Shown: in pieces, positions 54,011 through 64,000 of the stretch
Position numbering within the stretch: the first letter of the stretch is position 1
Layout: each line of letters opens with the position of its first letter
Assembly: GCA_904066235.2 (NCBI GenBank)
Contig: CAJFCV020000005.1
Span: forward strand, 1,302,001 to 1,366,000
Reading direction: 5' to 3'
DNA: 64,000 nucleotides
Source of the DNA: Bursaphelenchus xylophilus
Taxonomy: Eukaryota; Nematoda; Chromadorea; Rhabditida; Aphelenchoididae
Made by a program: the position numbers and the translations under genes
Notes under the pieces: model-generated
What the model saw: only the letters and a program-made list of their open reading frames with translations
Databases searched by the model: none
Told to the model about the DNA's origin: nothing

Positions 54011-55250
54011 CAATTCTGTTGTCGGACACTAATTTCTGAACCTTTAAAACCACTCTTACACATAATTTATATCATGTTTGTGGATCACTAATCCCCTGTC
54101 ATCCGCAGAAAGCGGACTTGACCTCGGCTCGCACTCCCCCCTTTAAATATGTGAACCCCGCATCGACAAAACCGCTTATCCATAAATAAATACTCTCAAA
54201 TCCGGGCATACGTGCCGCTCAACCGTGTTATTTGATTTAGATAAACATACTGGAGCTGAAAAGCGGCAAATCTGGTGTTCTTTAAAGCCTCCCTCTCTAA
54301 TGGTCAAGTGTAATATAAAAGTTGATTTTTATAGACAAATTTGACTACAATAAGTTGAAAATTGAAATAGTATCGAAAATACAATCTATTTAGATCTTTG
54401 AAATGTAATTTTGGCAGCACTTCATTTTCAGTTGAGGGAGGAATACAAGTTTTAAGTCAAGGACCATGTACAATATAGTGCAAGGTAGAGAGATGCAGTT
54501 TTCTCGGAAAAAATAGAAAGCTCTGGCTATTTTTATAATTGCAGTAGGATTACACTGTAAATCGGTGCATCTGGTAAGAGTTTAATGACTTAATTTGCAT
54601 AAATTTGTGTAAAAAATTATGATGACATCAAATTGCGGAAAATGGTAAAAAAAGGTAAAATACGGGAGGCGGTTCATAAAAAAATGCTTCTAAATTTCGA
54701 AAAGAGATATTTCATGCAAATATAAAACGTTTTTCCATAATTTTAGTTACAAAATTTGCATAAAATTTAAAATCAAAAAAAAAATAAAGGAGACCAAAAA
54801 ATTCCTCAAAAAATCGGTCAAAATTTAAAAAAAATTCACACGCCCTAAAGGCAAGAAACGAGCAAATTCCAGAAAATTTCAAGACTACTTCCTGAGGGTT
54901 TCAACCCAATTTTGAGTAATATTTCCGAGACGCCGCCATGATTAATATTTGAGTATAAAGTGCTCTCAACGTCCTCGCGTTTACAAGTAGCATGTCCATA
55001 AAGTAGTAAAAAATCTGAAGAACGTTTTGAAGGCAGTTAAAGTCTCGGTTTTTTTTTATTTTACTACGTTTTTATGAGGGGAAAATGATATTTTTTATTG
55101 GCCAAAGGGTTGAAGAGGTCAATGATTGCCTACCGCTCTGTGCAAAAAGTCCTGCGAATTTGCAATTTGTGGTTTTAATCAGTCGATAAGGAAAAATCAT
55201 TTTTTTCAGGGTGCCATAGAATTTAAGACTACAATAATTTCTAAAATTTA
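54011..55250. other. Intergenic DNA without a recognised gene
   Basis: Mostly AT-rich. 54095-54240 is less AT-rich and unique in the window, with no supported frame. Nothing else could be assigned. Confidence 0.45.
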
Positions 55251-55252
55251 GT

Positions 55253-55853
55253 CTGTCGGGAAAATAATGTGCGGCATTTTATAAGATTTTATAAGAGAAA
55301 AAGTCGGATATGTTTGATCGTATAAAATGCCCTTCCTTAAGAACCTGAAAGTCTAGTGATCATCGTTGCCAGAGGTCATCAAAAATGTCCCAAAAGGCCT
55401 TCAAATGCCGTCAGCTACATTATAAAACTTTGTTTTATTGCATATCAGTCTGTCGGGAAAATAACGAGCACTGTGTCGCATTGAAAATCGCATCGCCGCC
55501 GGAAAAAATTAATTTTGTCGTGACAAAATCGAATCACTTTTCACTTCAGCGAAGGGTCTGTCGCAGCGACATTATGCTCATTATTTTCCCGACAGACCGA
55601 TATCAGCTTGTCGGGAAAATAATGTGGATTTGTCGCCGTCGCAAAGCGATGATGGACAATTCTAAAGCGCAAAAAATCCACATTATTTTTCCGACAGGTT
55701 GGTACTATTAGTCTGCCGAGAAAATAATGTGGATTTGTCGCCCATTTGAATCCCTCATCACCGTTCTGCGACAGCGCTAGCTGCGGCTGGAGATTTGCTT
55801 TGAAACGAGACATTTTGCTGCGACAAATCCACATTATTTCCCCGACAGGCTGA
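55253..55853. mobile_element. GTCGGG half-site, a palindrome remnant and three GTCGGG elements
   Basis: A half-site at 55253, a damaged TTTTATAAGA/TCGTATAAAATG palindrome at 55280-55330, then elements at 55444-55602 (variant b), 55603-55704 and 55705-55853 placed end to end. The last contains CTGCGGCTGGAGATTTGC, which gives the unoccupied-site sequence for the LTR insertion at 7687. Confidence 0.8.
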
Positions 55854-56360
55854 TAGTAGTGGCAGTGGCAACAAATTTTACCGTGAGAACACAAAGTCAG
55901 ACCCGCAAAACGAAGGGAGACTGAATATGAACTGACTGAATATGAAAACCGGGTTTCTGTTACTGTTACTACCTAGGTTCCGATTAAGGACTCTTTTTGA
56001 AATTTTTTCGTTTTATTTATAACACCTTCAGACATTAATGGTGTTGTTTTGGTGCCTAGTACTGCTTGAAAAAACATTTTCAACATTTGGTGCTAAATAG
56101 TACTACCTGGTACTATTTAGTACGAGGAGAAAATTTGGCCGGTAATGGTGTTGGTTTGGTGCTTAGTACAGCCCGAAAGCACATTTTTAGCACTTGGTAC
56201 TCTATAGTACCGATTGGTACTATTTAGTACGAGGTGAAAATTTAGGCGTAAGGCGGTAATGGTGTTGGTTTGGTGCTTAGTACAGCCCAAAAACACATTT
56301 ATAGCACTTGGTACTATATAGTCCTAGAAATAGACCAAATTTGCCAAATTTCATATTCAG
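55854..56360. repeat. GGTACT/TAGTACC tandem repeat, about three copies
   Basis: AATGGTGTTGGTTTGGTGCT, TAGTACAGCC and TTTTAGCACTTGGTACT recur near 56036, 56140 and 56256 with a period of about 105-120 bp. No gene was found. Confidence 0.7.
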
Positions 56361-56835
56361 TCAGCTCATATATATTCAGTCAGGTACCCCCACAAAATCG
56401 TGATTTCTAATTTTGACACTTGATTTTTTTGCCTCAACTCCCACTCTTTCATCGCGTACTACTCCACTAAAGCCATCAAAACAAATGAAGCTTCAGCGGT
56501 ACTGGGATCATTATTTTCCCGACAGACGGATATCACATCGTTTGAAACAGCAAAGCGCACGTAAATCGGGCCTTGAGACCAGGAAGAATCGCGAAAACCA
56601 CCAAGGACTTGAACGTGAAGTTTTATAAAATTTGGACTCACTTTCTCTCGGAAAAAACAGAGTAATTGCTCCTTTCGCTCATACTGATGTTATAAAATTC
56701 ATTTTTTTATTCCCCAAGGTGTCATTATGTAGATAATATAGTCTAAAGGTAAAAATAAGTGCACTCAAGCTATAAAGTACACAGAACTTCATAGGACGCT
56801 GTTTTTTTCTTACTTTAGCCGCGATTTTCCGGGTT
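56361..56835. other. Intergenic DNA with a single GTCGGG right end
   Basis: A CATTATTTTCCCGACAGACG end lies near 56508. The frame at 56413-56628 has no splice support. Confidence 0.4.
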
Positions 56836-57005
56836 TTATCAGTCTGTCGGGAAAATAATGTGGATTTATTGCTTTTGCAATCGCCCAAGCCCAGTGAACT
56901 TTGGAGTTTTGCCTCATGTCGCGGGCGACTCCCATTTTTCGAAGCTTCAAACTCATTTTTTTCGGAGAGCGACGGAATTTCTCCACATTATTTTTCAGAC
57001 AGCCT
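56836..57005. mobile_element. GTCGGGAAAATAATG element
   Basis: ATCAGTCTGTCGGGAAAATA at the left and CCACATTATTTTTCAGACAG at the right; the right end has two changes. Confidence 0.7.
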
Positions 57006-57227
57006 TTTAGTACTATAAAGTACCTGTAATTTGCAAGTAATTTATCCTTCGTTTGCCGGCAATTTACTGCAATTTTCGACTACAATCGGAAGAGAGTGCT
57101 CTTCGGACAGGACAAAGAAGGCCTCTCGATGAGTAATGACTCGGGAATTAGGGCCGAACGATGAGTCTAACGTAATTAATGACTGTTAAGAACTCTTGGA
57201 CATGTCCTTTTACAAGCTGCTTATTTT
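57006..57227. other. Short unique intergenic stretch
   Basis: No feature recognised. Confidence 0.4.
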
Positions 57228-57375
57228 GGGATTTTTCGAAGTATCAAACATGTGGCTAAATACCTCCCCAATTTTCAAGAGTTTTTTCACTTGGAGAGGG
57301 AGGTATTTTGCCACATTTTTGATACTTTGCGGATCCAAAATGATACCTTTTTTGGAATTGGATCAAGTCCATCAC
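57228..57375. mobile_element. GGAAGTATCAAAAATGTGGC-family element, short copy
   Basis: GAAGTATCAAACATGTGGCT at the left and GCCACATTTTTGATACTTTG at the right enclose a short centre with CTTGGAGAGGGAGGTATTTT. Confidence 0.7.
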
Positions 57376-57403
57376 TGCACTATGACAAAGACAAAAATTT
57401 TTT

Positions 57404-57556
57404 TATCAGTTTGTCGGGAAAATAATGTGGATTCGTCGATTTGGAATCGTCCATCATCGCTTTGCCACGGCTCAACGCTCGTGGAGATTTGATTCAACAA
57501 GACGAGAAATTTTGCTGCGACAAATCCACGTTATTTTCAAAAAAAAGACTGATAAA
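57404..57556. mobile_element. GTCGGGAAAATAATG element
   Basis: ATCAGTTTGTCGGGAAAATA at the left; the right end (ACGTTATTTTCAAAAAAAAG) is eroded. The interior ATCGTCCATCATCGCTTTG matches other members. Confidence 0.7.
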
Positions 57557-57845
57557 CCAGGGAAATTGCGGCCAAAAAAAGGAAAAAAGCACCGCCCTAT
57601 GAAGTGTCTTAAGTCTGCACCGAAGACTTAGGTGCTTAATTCAGCACCGCATTTCGGAATTCGGTGCTGAAAAAATTATGTCAACGCCAATTTTTCGATT
57701 TTTGGCACTTTTTTGTGCACCGAAAATCGCTATTTGGGAAAACAAAATTTTGAATTCTTATATGACCACCTTTATATGCGCCGTGTAATGAGCAGAAAAA
57801 GTCAGGGTGCGAGCGACATCCCAAAAAAGCCTCTACTAGATACAA

Positions 57846-58003
57846 CCAGAGATTGCCACGGCTCCGGAGCCGGCTCTTGGCTCCGGCTCTGAGCGGCTCC
57901 GGCTCCGAGCCGGGAGCCAGAGCCGCAAATTTGGGCTCGGCTCCGGCTCTGGGAGCTGAGAGCCGGAGCCGAAGCCGAAATTTTGGCCGTGGCAATCTCT
58001 GGT
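57846..58003. mobile_element. Compact GC-rich GGCTCCGG foldback element
   Basis: CCAGAGATTGCCACGGCTCC at the left and GCCGTGGCAATCTCTGG at the right are perfect TIRs of a 158-bp element that is almost entirely CCGGCTC/GAGCCGG repeats. It lies between a GTCGCTCGCACC-type GCACNGTGCA fragment and a GTCGGG right end near 58060. Confidence 0.85.
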
Positions 58004-58199
58004 CACAACCGCGGTAAGCCTTCGCAAAACGATGACTGGCGATTTTAAAAAAACGACGAATCCACATTATTTTCCCAACATACTGATATTTCGGGCTACT
58101 CCCGCAACTCGCAAGCAAAAATTTACTTGTTTATCAAAAAAGTAACATTCTCCCCACTCCATAACAATTATCCTCGAAAGCCTTTGTCGTCAACAAACC

Positions 58200-58980
58200 C
58201 TTCATAGTTTATGAATTGCACTCAGAAACGCGCACTCATTGTTTTTTGCGGGATTGCGAATGGGAAATTATTATACGAAAAACGCCGTAAAAGGAGGGGA
58301 GATAAAGACTTTAGTGGGAAAGTTTTTTTGGCGAACACGTGGTGGAGTAAAAACAATATTATACGATTGCCAGCGCCTCAAGAGCTCAATAGATGCCATC
58401 TATTGTACAGAGTCACTAAAAACACGACCGATTTTTTATTTTTGCACTGAAAGTAGAATAAAAACAGGTTCAGAAAAAGCGCAAAGATGGCCAATATAAG
58501 GTATTTTTTGACGTTAACTTTGCCTAAACCCCCATAAAGTCTTAAAATTTTAATATTTTGCAGGCATAAAAATTGTCTTCACGATGGACTCAAACATATT
58601 TTTTTGTTGAGCCCAAGAAAGTGCATTTTTTTGGCATTCAAAATCGAGATTTCGCTTTCTTCAGTTTCTCTACGATAGCGACCATCCTGGTGGCAAAATT
58701 TACGTGGTCTGAAAGGAAACTGATTACTCTATACATAGATTTGCTCTTTTTGGCGGTATGTCTTGTGGCTAGCCGTAGACGTATAAAAACAGTCGCCACT
58801 TCTAATTTTTTTCTTTTTTTAGTAGGACGAGTAAAAAAGATATTGCCGCTATTCGACGGGAAAGGAAAAAAGTGTGAAATGTCTAGGAAGATAAGATTTT
58901 CTAATTCGAAAAGTTATAGTGGGCGTAATAAAAATTGTAATACGGCTATTTATGAGAAACCCAAAAAAAGGCGATAGTAA
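58200..58980 (+). other. Unique stretch with several plus-strand frames, possible unrecognised gene
   Basis: No known repeat of this window occurs here. Two overlapping plus frames (58211-58450 and 58239-58499) and a third (58573-58977) with one hydrophobic segment (LITLYIDLLFLAVCLVA) and a basic tail follow each other; a TTTTGCAG acceptor-like site precedes the third. No domain is recognised and no consistent splice model was found. It could be a fast-evolving or decayed gene. Confidence 0.25.
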
Positions 58981-59039
58981 TAAATCAAGCGACAAAAAAA
59001 AGTATTTTTGGCGCAAAGAGGGTTGAATTAAAAATTTCG

Positions 59040-59145
59040 GCTAACTAGGGCTTTTCTGGCCCATCTCTTGCACTCTGACCTTTTCTGCACTGTGCAAACG
59101 TCAAAAAATCACTCCAGCGGCTTTGCGAACGGACTAGTAGTACCA
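59040..59145. mobile_element. Right part of a CGCTGGAGTGATTT-subfamily GCACNGTGCA element
   Basis: CTGACCTTTTCTGCACTGTG and AAAATCACTCCAGCGGCTTT are the shared boxes; no left terminus. Confidence 0.55.
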
Positions 59146-59399
59146 TGACAACGAAATTGCTCACAATCTGACCTTTTATGAAAATAACAGAGCATCTCTA
59201 AAACAATGAAAATCGCATGTTTTGTCTTGCCCAATGAGTCAATTCGCCTGGAGGAATTGAAATCTAACTGCTGGAAAACAAAAACATAGCCCATAAAAAT
59301 TTAATTTTTATTCGATTTATTTTCCACCCGGCCCTTCCAAGGGCTTGCTCAAGTATTAATTGGAAAATTGCCTTATTTACGGGTAGATTGAAGAAAACA

Positions 59400-59975
59400 T
59401 GACTAAACAAGGGAAGTACCGCAAGTGCGAGGCTCAGATTTTGATGAAACTTGGGACAAATTAAGAATAATTTTTTGTGAGATATGTGCGAGATTTTTAC
59501 CTGGCGCTTTGCTGAAACAACCTTTTTAGATCGAAAGTTGGCAAAAAATGGGACATTTTTTTGTGAATTTTAACATGATCAGTTTAATTTTTATTTCTAC
59601 CCTAGAGGGTAATATTTGCACAAAAAATCGATTTTTTCTGCTCAAAACTGGCAAAGCTATGACCAATGAGACATTTTATACGACGAAACCTGTCCAAACA
59701 TGTTTCATCGTATAAAATGGTCTTATGTGAGATGTCTCAAAATTGCGGCTATTTCTATTGTAGAGGGTAATATCTCCACAAAAAATCAATTTTCTCCTCC
59801 CAAAATTGACAAAGATACGGCCAAGAAGAATTTTCTCTGACCGTTCTCCGCATTTCGCGTACTCTCTCGGCCGCAAAGATCGTTCAATATCTCAGCTGTG
59901 CCTGCAAAGTGCGGGCTAAAACTTTCAGGAATTGATACCTGGCTTATGTTTAGTACCTTTGCAAAGTTTTAAAAA
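59400..59975. repeat. GAGAGAGTACGC dispersed repeat with an embedded TTTTATACGA palindrome
   Basis: The left part is a plus fragment (AAGTACCGCAAGTGCGAGGC), the right part a minus copy (CATTTCGCGTACTCTCTCGG), and a palindrome TTTTATACGACGAAACCTGT ... TCGTATAAAATGG lies at 59674-59721. The arrangement matches 16990-17340. Confidence 0.7.
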
Positions 59976-61440
59976 AATCTGAGCAATTCAATTGGAAGAT
60001 TTTCTTTGTAATACCCTCCAGAAAAAATCGATAAAAATATGTGTTGCCGGAGGGAAAACAATACCAAAAGTTGGACATACACTGCTAATAGACTGTATAT
60101 TACAGTATATAAGCAACTTTTTGATCAACCCACCATGAATGCCAAAAAAATTCAAAAAATTCAAATCATTTTCTGCACCGTGTAGCAAATAAAAAATGTT
60201 TGTCCAACCCGATCTCATCTTTGCCCTTTGCGAAACCAATTCCGAACCCTCCCCTAAGGCAATGTTCGTCAGTTTGACCAAAAATAATCCCAACCCAACC
60301 GGGCTATACCCTCGAATTACGGTGTTAAAAATGGACACATTAATTACCGCGGTTACGTTCGCAGTATTCGAAAACATAATTGTTGTGGGGCAAAAGTCGT
60401 CGCAGGGAAATTACTAAGTACGTGAGAACCGGGAAAACAAAAAAATCTTTGGTATCTTCCGAGAGTTTGAATTTCGTAGGCGGATTGCACTGTGCGGTGG
60501 AAATAATTTTGCAAGTATTCGAACGGCCAGAGATTAGTCCTCAAAAAAAGGTCGGTGTGTTGTAATTTAGATGCTATTGAGATAGTGCATAATGTCTGTA
60601 AGCCCTTAGGGCAAGTTCGGCAAGGTAATTTAGGCAATTTATTAAATTCTGCACTGTGCAAAAAAAATCTTTTTAATTTTTTTGTGTTCCCAAATTTGAT
60701 ATTAAAAAATTTGATAGTGTACTGTAGCATATAGCCTATTAACAATGTAGGAAAAAAGTTTTGAACTTTTATCTCAAGAGTAAATCTGTTTTTACGCAAC
60801 TTTTTTAATCTGCACTGTGCAAAACAACTTTGCCAAATTTGGTTAGTTTAAATGATAGATGTGGAAAAAACCGATGTCCTACTGTAATTTGGAACTCCTC
60901 AGTGTCATAATCACACAATTTTAGAGCTCTATTTTGCCTGTAAGTTAACTTTGGAGCATCTTTTTCTGATGCACTGTGCAAGAAAATTGTTTTTTGAAGT
61001 TATGTCAGATTTGTGAGGATATAACAAAAAACTAGTGTCATACTGTATCAAACAGATAGCCAGTAACACAATAGCATTTCTTGAATTGTTTGCCACATTT
61101 AGAAGCTTTTGTTTTTTCAACTTTTTCTGACCTTTGCACTGTGCGGCGGAAAATTTCCAATTGCACGGTGCAATAAAACTCGCAACAAGACGCACAGTGC
61201 AATAAAAAAAGCCCCAGCGCACAGTGCAAAGCAATAAAAAAGCGAGAAGAAAAAGTGGAATTGTCGCGTTTCGACCCGGAAGTTTGGGGAATTCGAAAAG
61301 GTTCACCGCACCGTGCGACGGGATTTCAAATTCTTTTGATAAGTGCACTGTAGGAAAAACAGCTTTGTAGTGCATAGGAAAATTACTGTTGAGACGGACT
61401 TTTAATTGAAATCTTCGCACGGTGCGGTGAATTTTCTTCG
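59976..61440. other. Intergenic DNA with scattered GCACTGTGCA decamers and orphan frames
   Basis: 60190-60415 is a 73-codon plus frame (FVQPDLIFALCETNSEPSPK...) of balanced composition without recognised domain or clear splice sites. 60640-60840 and 61130-61450 contain GCACNGTGCA decamers. An ancestral single unit of the 61.4-62.4 kb tandem repeat lies at about 60020-60130. Confidence 0.4.
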
Positions 61441-62430
61441 CACGGTGCGATGAAAATAAAGACTGTGAAAAAATTTGGTTGCCGGAGGGGAAAGAGATCG
61501 AAAATGGTGAATTTTGATTTTCAACCGTGTATATGTTACAGTATATAATAATTTTTTGAGTTTTCGAATAATACTTTTTCAACAAAATAGAAAAAATGTT
61601 TCTCTGCACGGTGCGATGAAACTAAAAACTGTGAAAAAATTTGGTTGCTGGGTGGAAAAGCTCAAAAAATGATGGATAGTATTTCCAGCCGGGTCTATGT
61701 TACAGTATATAATCATTTTTTAAGTTTTCGGATTATGCTTTTTCAAAAAAAATGAAAAAAAAATCTGCACTGTGCGAAGAAAATAAAAGTCGATAAAAAT
61801 ACATGTTGCCAGAGGGCAAATGATTCAAAAACTTGCACATACAATTCTAATAGCCTCTACATTACAGTATACTAACAACTTTTTGATTGGTTAACAATGA
61901 ACGCCGGAAAAAAATTAAAAACTTTTTTCGCACAGTGCGATAAAAATAAAAGTCGATAAAAAATACATGTTGCCAGAGGAGAAATAATTCAAAAACTTGC
62001 ACATGCAATACTAATAGGCTCTATATTACAGTATACTAACAACTTTTTGATTGGTTAACAATGAACCCCGGAAAAAAATAAAAAAGAGTTTCCGCACAGT
62101 GCGGAGAAAATATAAGTTGATAAAAATACATGTTGCCTTAGGGGAAATAATGCAAAGACTTGCACATGCAATACCAATAGCCTCTATATTACAGCATACC
62201 AATAACTTTTTGATTGGTTAATAATGAACACCTGAAAAAATTTAAAACCTTTTTCCGCACAGTGCGATAAAAATAAAAGTCGATAAAAATACATGTTGCC
62301 GGAGGGGATATAATTAAAAAACTTGCACATGCAGTGCAAATAGGCTCTATATTACAGTATACTAACAACTTTTTGATTGGTTAACAATAAACGCCAAAAA
62401 AATAAAAACTTTTTTTTCCGCACAGTGCAG
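61441..62430. repeat. Tandem repeat of about 160 bp, six copies
   Basis: The unit GATAAAAATACATGTTGCC, then ATTCAAAAACTTGCACATGC, TCTATATTACAGTATACTAA, ACTTTTTGATTGGTTAACAA and GCACAGTGCG is well conserved near 61794, 61955, 62115 and 62285, with two diverged copies near 61480 and 61630. Each unit has one GCACNGTGCN decamer. The array ends just beside the exon at 62483-62722. Confidence 0.85.
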
Positions 62431-62482
62431 TCGAAAAAAAATTTCGCTCAAAAAATCTCGTCTAAAAACGCCCAAAACTCAC

Positions 62483-62713
62483 ATGAAAAAAGTCGGCCGG
62501 GTTCTGTAGATTCCCCGTCTCCGCCGCATACAATATCTCCTCGGCGGCTTCGTGAGATGGCGCCAATGTTGTCAATAAATCACTGTCCTCGAGAAGGGAA
62601 TCCAAATTATTTTCGTCCTCGGTTTCCACGGACTCCGACGACTTCATGACTTTCGGGAGATTATGCGCCTTCTGCGAGCGGATTCCGGCCGAGATTTTGA
62701 ACCATTCAGCCAT
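62483..62713 (-). CDS. Isolated coding exon, acidic N-terminal segment of an unrecognised protein (partial)
   Basis: The minus-strand exon runs 62722 to 62483 between a long-pyrimidine TTTTTCAG acceptor and an ATGTGAGTTT donor. From the ATG at 62713 it codes 77 aa (begins MAEWFKISAGIRSQK) and ends in phase 0. The product is acidic with DSLLEDSDLLTTL and HEAAEEILYAAETG segments, probably helical; no domain is recognised. The three bases-in-phase codons before the ATG (I-P-K) also read open, so the exon could be internal. It may be the 5' exon of the gene whose 3' exons are at 42965-44887 (all phase 0), which would place the GPCR gene in its 17.6-kb intron, or it may belong to a different gene. 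Confidence 0.5.
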
Positions 62714-62722
62714 CTTGGGAAT

Positions 62723-63016
62723 CTGAAAAAAAAATATTGAAAAATATTAAGAAATAAAATTAAAATTTAGTGTAAAATACGGCAGAAGTTGGTTCAAAAA
62801 AGGCCTTGGAAAAAATAAAATGAAGATTCAAAGGGAATCCCAACTTCCAAAGAACTTTTTTTTGTTATATTTGTATTTTCGGAAAGTGCATGGGCATTTG
62901 TTCTCTTCCGCACAGTGCATTCTGAACTTTGAACTTTTCCCACGCTTGATCGCACCGTATAATTTCCTATTTTCGCACAAACCACAAAAAGATAGCTGTT
63001 GCAATTTGAAAAAAAA
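62723..63016. mobile_element. Fragment of a GCACNGTGCA element
   Basis: 62872-62960 reads TATTTTCGGAAAGTGCATGG then TTCTCTTCCGCACAGTGCAT, matching the left end of the copy at 52485-53130. It then breaks off at AATTTCCTATTTTCGCAC. Confidence 0.6.
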
Positions 63017-63395
63017 ATTCATCGTATAAGATGTCACATCTTGTTTTTCTCAATTTGAAAAAAAATTTCATCGTATAAGATGTCACATCTTATTTTTCTC
63101 AATTTGAAAAAATTTTTCATCGTATAAGATGTCACACCTTTTCTTTTCAATTTGAAAAAAGTTCCATCGTATAAGATGTCACACCTTATTCTTTTCGATT
63201 TGAAAATTTTTTTTCATCGTATAACATGTCACATCTTATTTTTCTCAATTTGAAAAAACTTTTCATCGTATAAGATGTCACACCTTATTCTTTTCAATTT
63301 AAAAAAAATTTCATCGTATAAGATGTCACATCTTATTTCTTCAATTTGAAAAAACTTTTCATCGTATAAGATGTCACACCTCATTTTTTCAATTT
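63017..63395. repeat. Array of eight TCGTATAAGATGTCACA half-sites, 48-bp period
   Basis: Half-sites start near 63020, 63069, 63118, 63166, 63214, 63264, 63311 and 63360 with spacers CTTATTTTTCTCAATTTGAA. All copies share a G (TATAAGATG, or C in one) where dispersed copies have A, so the array was made by local tandem amplification of one variant half-site. Confidence 0.9.
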
Positions 63396-63540
63396 TCAAA
63401 ATGAGGGGGAGTGTTCAAAAAGGGGATGGTTCATTCAAGGGGGAGTGTTCAAAAAGGGGGAGAGTTCTGAAGGGGGAAAGTTCAAAAAGGGGGAGAGTTG
63501 AAAAAGGGGGAGAGTTCAGAAAAGGGGTAGAGCTCTGCCG
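63396..63540. repeat. GGGGGAGAGTTC minisatellite
   Basis: About eight purine-rich units of about 15-17 bp, AGTTCAAAAAGGGGGAG and variants. The strand asymmetry is extreme: almost all purines on the plus strand. Confidence 0.85.
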
Positions 63541-63684
63541 CAACGCAAATGCACAGTGCAAGAACAAAAAGAGATGAGTGCACGGTGCAAGAACTCCAAA
63601 AAAAGTTGAGTGCACGGTGAAAGTGGCGGGTTTTGTGCACGGTGCGTACCACGACAAATGTCCAAGCACCTTATAAAAATGCTA
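63541..63684. mobile_element. Right part of a GCACNGTGCA element
   Basis: GCACNGTGCA decamers end in TGTCCAAGCACCTTATAAAAATGCTAATA, the usual right terminus; the left is replaced by the purine minisatellite. Confidence 0.65.
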
Positions 63685-63872
63685 ATATTAGTATTTTCAT
63701 AAAGTGCGTGGACTTTTTCTGTCTTCTCTCGCCACCGCACAGTGGCATTTTTCGAGATTTCAAATGCACAGTGCAAACTAAAAAATGATGAAATGCACGG
63801 TGCAAAATGAGGGTTTTTGTGCACGACCGCGAAAAATGTCCAGGCGCTTTATGAAAACACTAATAAGGTTTA
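63685..63872. mobile_element. Complete short GCACNGTGCA TIR element
   Basis: TTAGTATTTTCATAAAGTGC at the left and GCGCTTTATGAAAACACTAA at the right; the interior of about 145 bp has four decamers. It abuts the previous element directly. Confidence 0.8.
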
Positions 63873-64000
63873 CGGATGTTTATTTTGAGGGGGATTTCTC
63901 ATGTTTTGAAGCTCAATTTTCTCAAAAGTCTCTCAAATTTTGGAGCTCAGTTTTCTCCTTTCATCAAAATCCGAGAGGGAGCCATTTTATACGACGAAAA
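63873..64000. other. Window end, start of another TTTTATACGA palindrome
   Basis: The window stops inside ATTTTATACGACGAAAA, the left arm of a palindrome. No gene. Confidence 0.5.

Noticed and set aside
59988..60377. 129-codon minus frame and its antisense 73-codon plus frame
   Set aside because: No recognised domain, no start context and no convincing splice sites on either strand.

Overview
The window looks like nuclear DNA from a free-living, probably Rhabditid/Caenorhabditis-like nematode. Reasons: every credible gene is split by introns with TTTTCAG/TTTCCAG-type acceptors and GTAAGT/GTGAGT donors; one intron is only 47 nt; possible trans-splice acceptors lie just before start codons; and the gene content (gustatory-receptor-like 7TM, saposin-like protein, orphan GPCR) is nematode-like. 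The species cannot be fixed from the sequence. Splice models were built by eye from acceptor/donor matches and reading phase.

Layout. 1-15.5 kb: no gene recognised; mobile-element debris (terminal-inverted-repeat elements, a 1.25-kb palindrome, LTR retrotransposon remnants, GC-rich foldbacks). 15.58-27.54 kb, + strand: an eight-exon, 534-aa seven-transmembrane protein of the gustatory-receptor (GR/GUR) type. Its first intron is about 6.7 kb and is full of palindromes. 31.00-34.63 kb, + strand: a four-exon gene for a secreted 366-aa protein with 20 cysteines, family not recognised. 35-41 kb: a dense field of elements ending in GTCGGGAAAATAATG, plus a palindromic element holding a tRNA-like segment. 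41.36-42.27 kb, + strand: a two-exon, 130-aa saposin-like protein. 42.97-44.89 kb, - strand: three phase-0 terminal exons of an acidic, serine-rich protein, convergent with the saposin gene. 46.08-51.27 kb, - strand: an eight-exon, 465-aa rhodopsin-like orphan GPCR. 51.3-62.4 kb: repeats and a few orphan ORFs. 62.48-62.72 kb, - strand: an isolated coding exon, also phase 0, which may be the 5' exon of the 43-45 kb gene; if so the GPCR is nested on the same strand in its intron.

Most of the sequence is a few repeat families that I name by motif. (a) 'TTTTATACGA palindromes': about 50-bp inverted repeats or half-sites, dozens of copies, especially in introns and 3' flanks. (b) 'GCACNGTGCA elements': short TIRs (TTTTCATAAAGTGC...) around arrays of the near-palindrome GCACAGTGCA; a subfamily has TIRs reading CGCTGGAGTGATTT. 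(c) 'GTCGGGAAAATAATG elements': about 100-160 bp TIR elements and tandem half-site arrays. (d) A long dispersed repeat containing GAGAGAGTACGCAAAATGCGGAG-like sequence. Nested insertions give a relative age order: an LTR sits inside a (c) element with a 4-bp target duplication, and a palindromic element sits inside a (b) element.

The genes do not form an operon or one pathway. Two are putative chemosensory/neuronal receptors and two are secreted proteins that could act in gut or immunity; those roles are inferred from family only.
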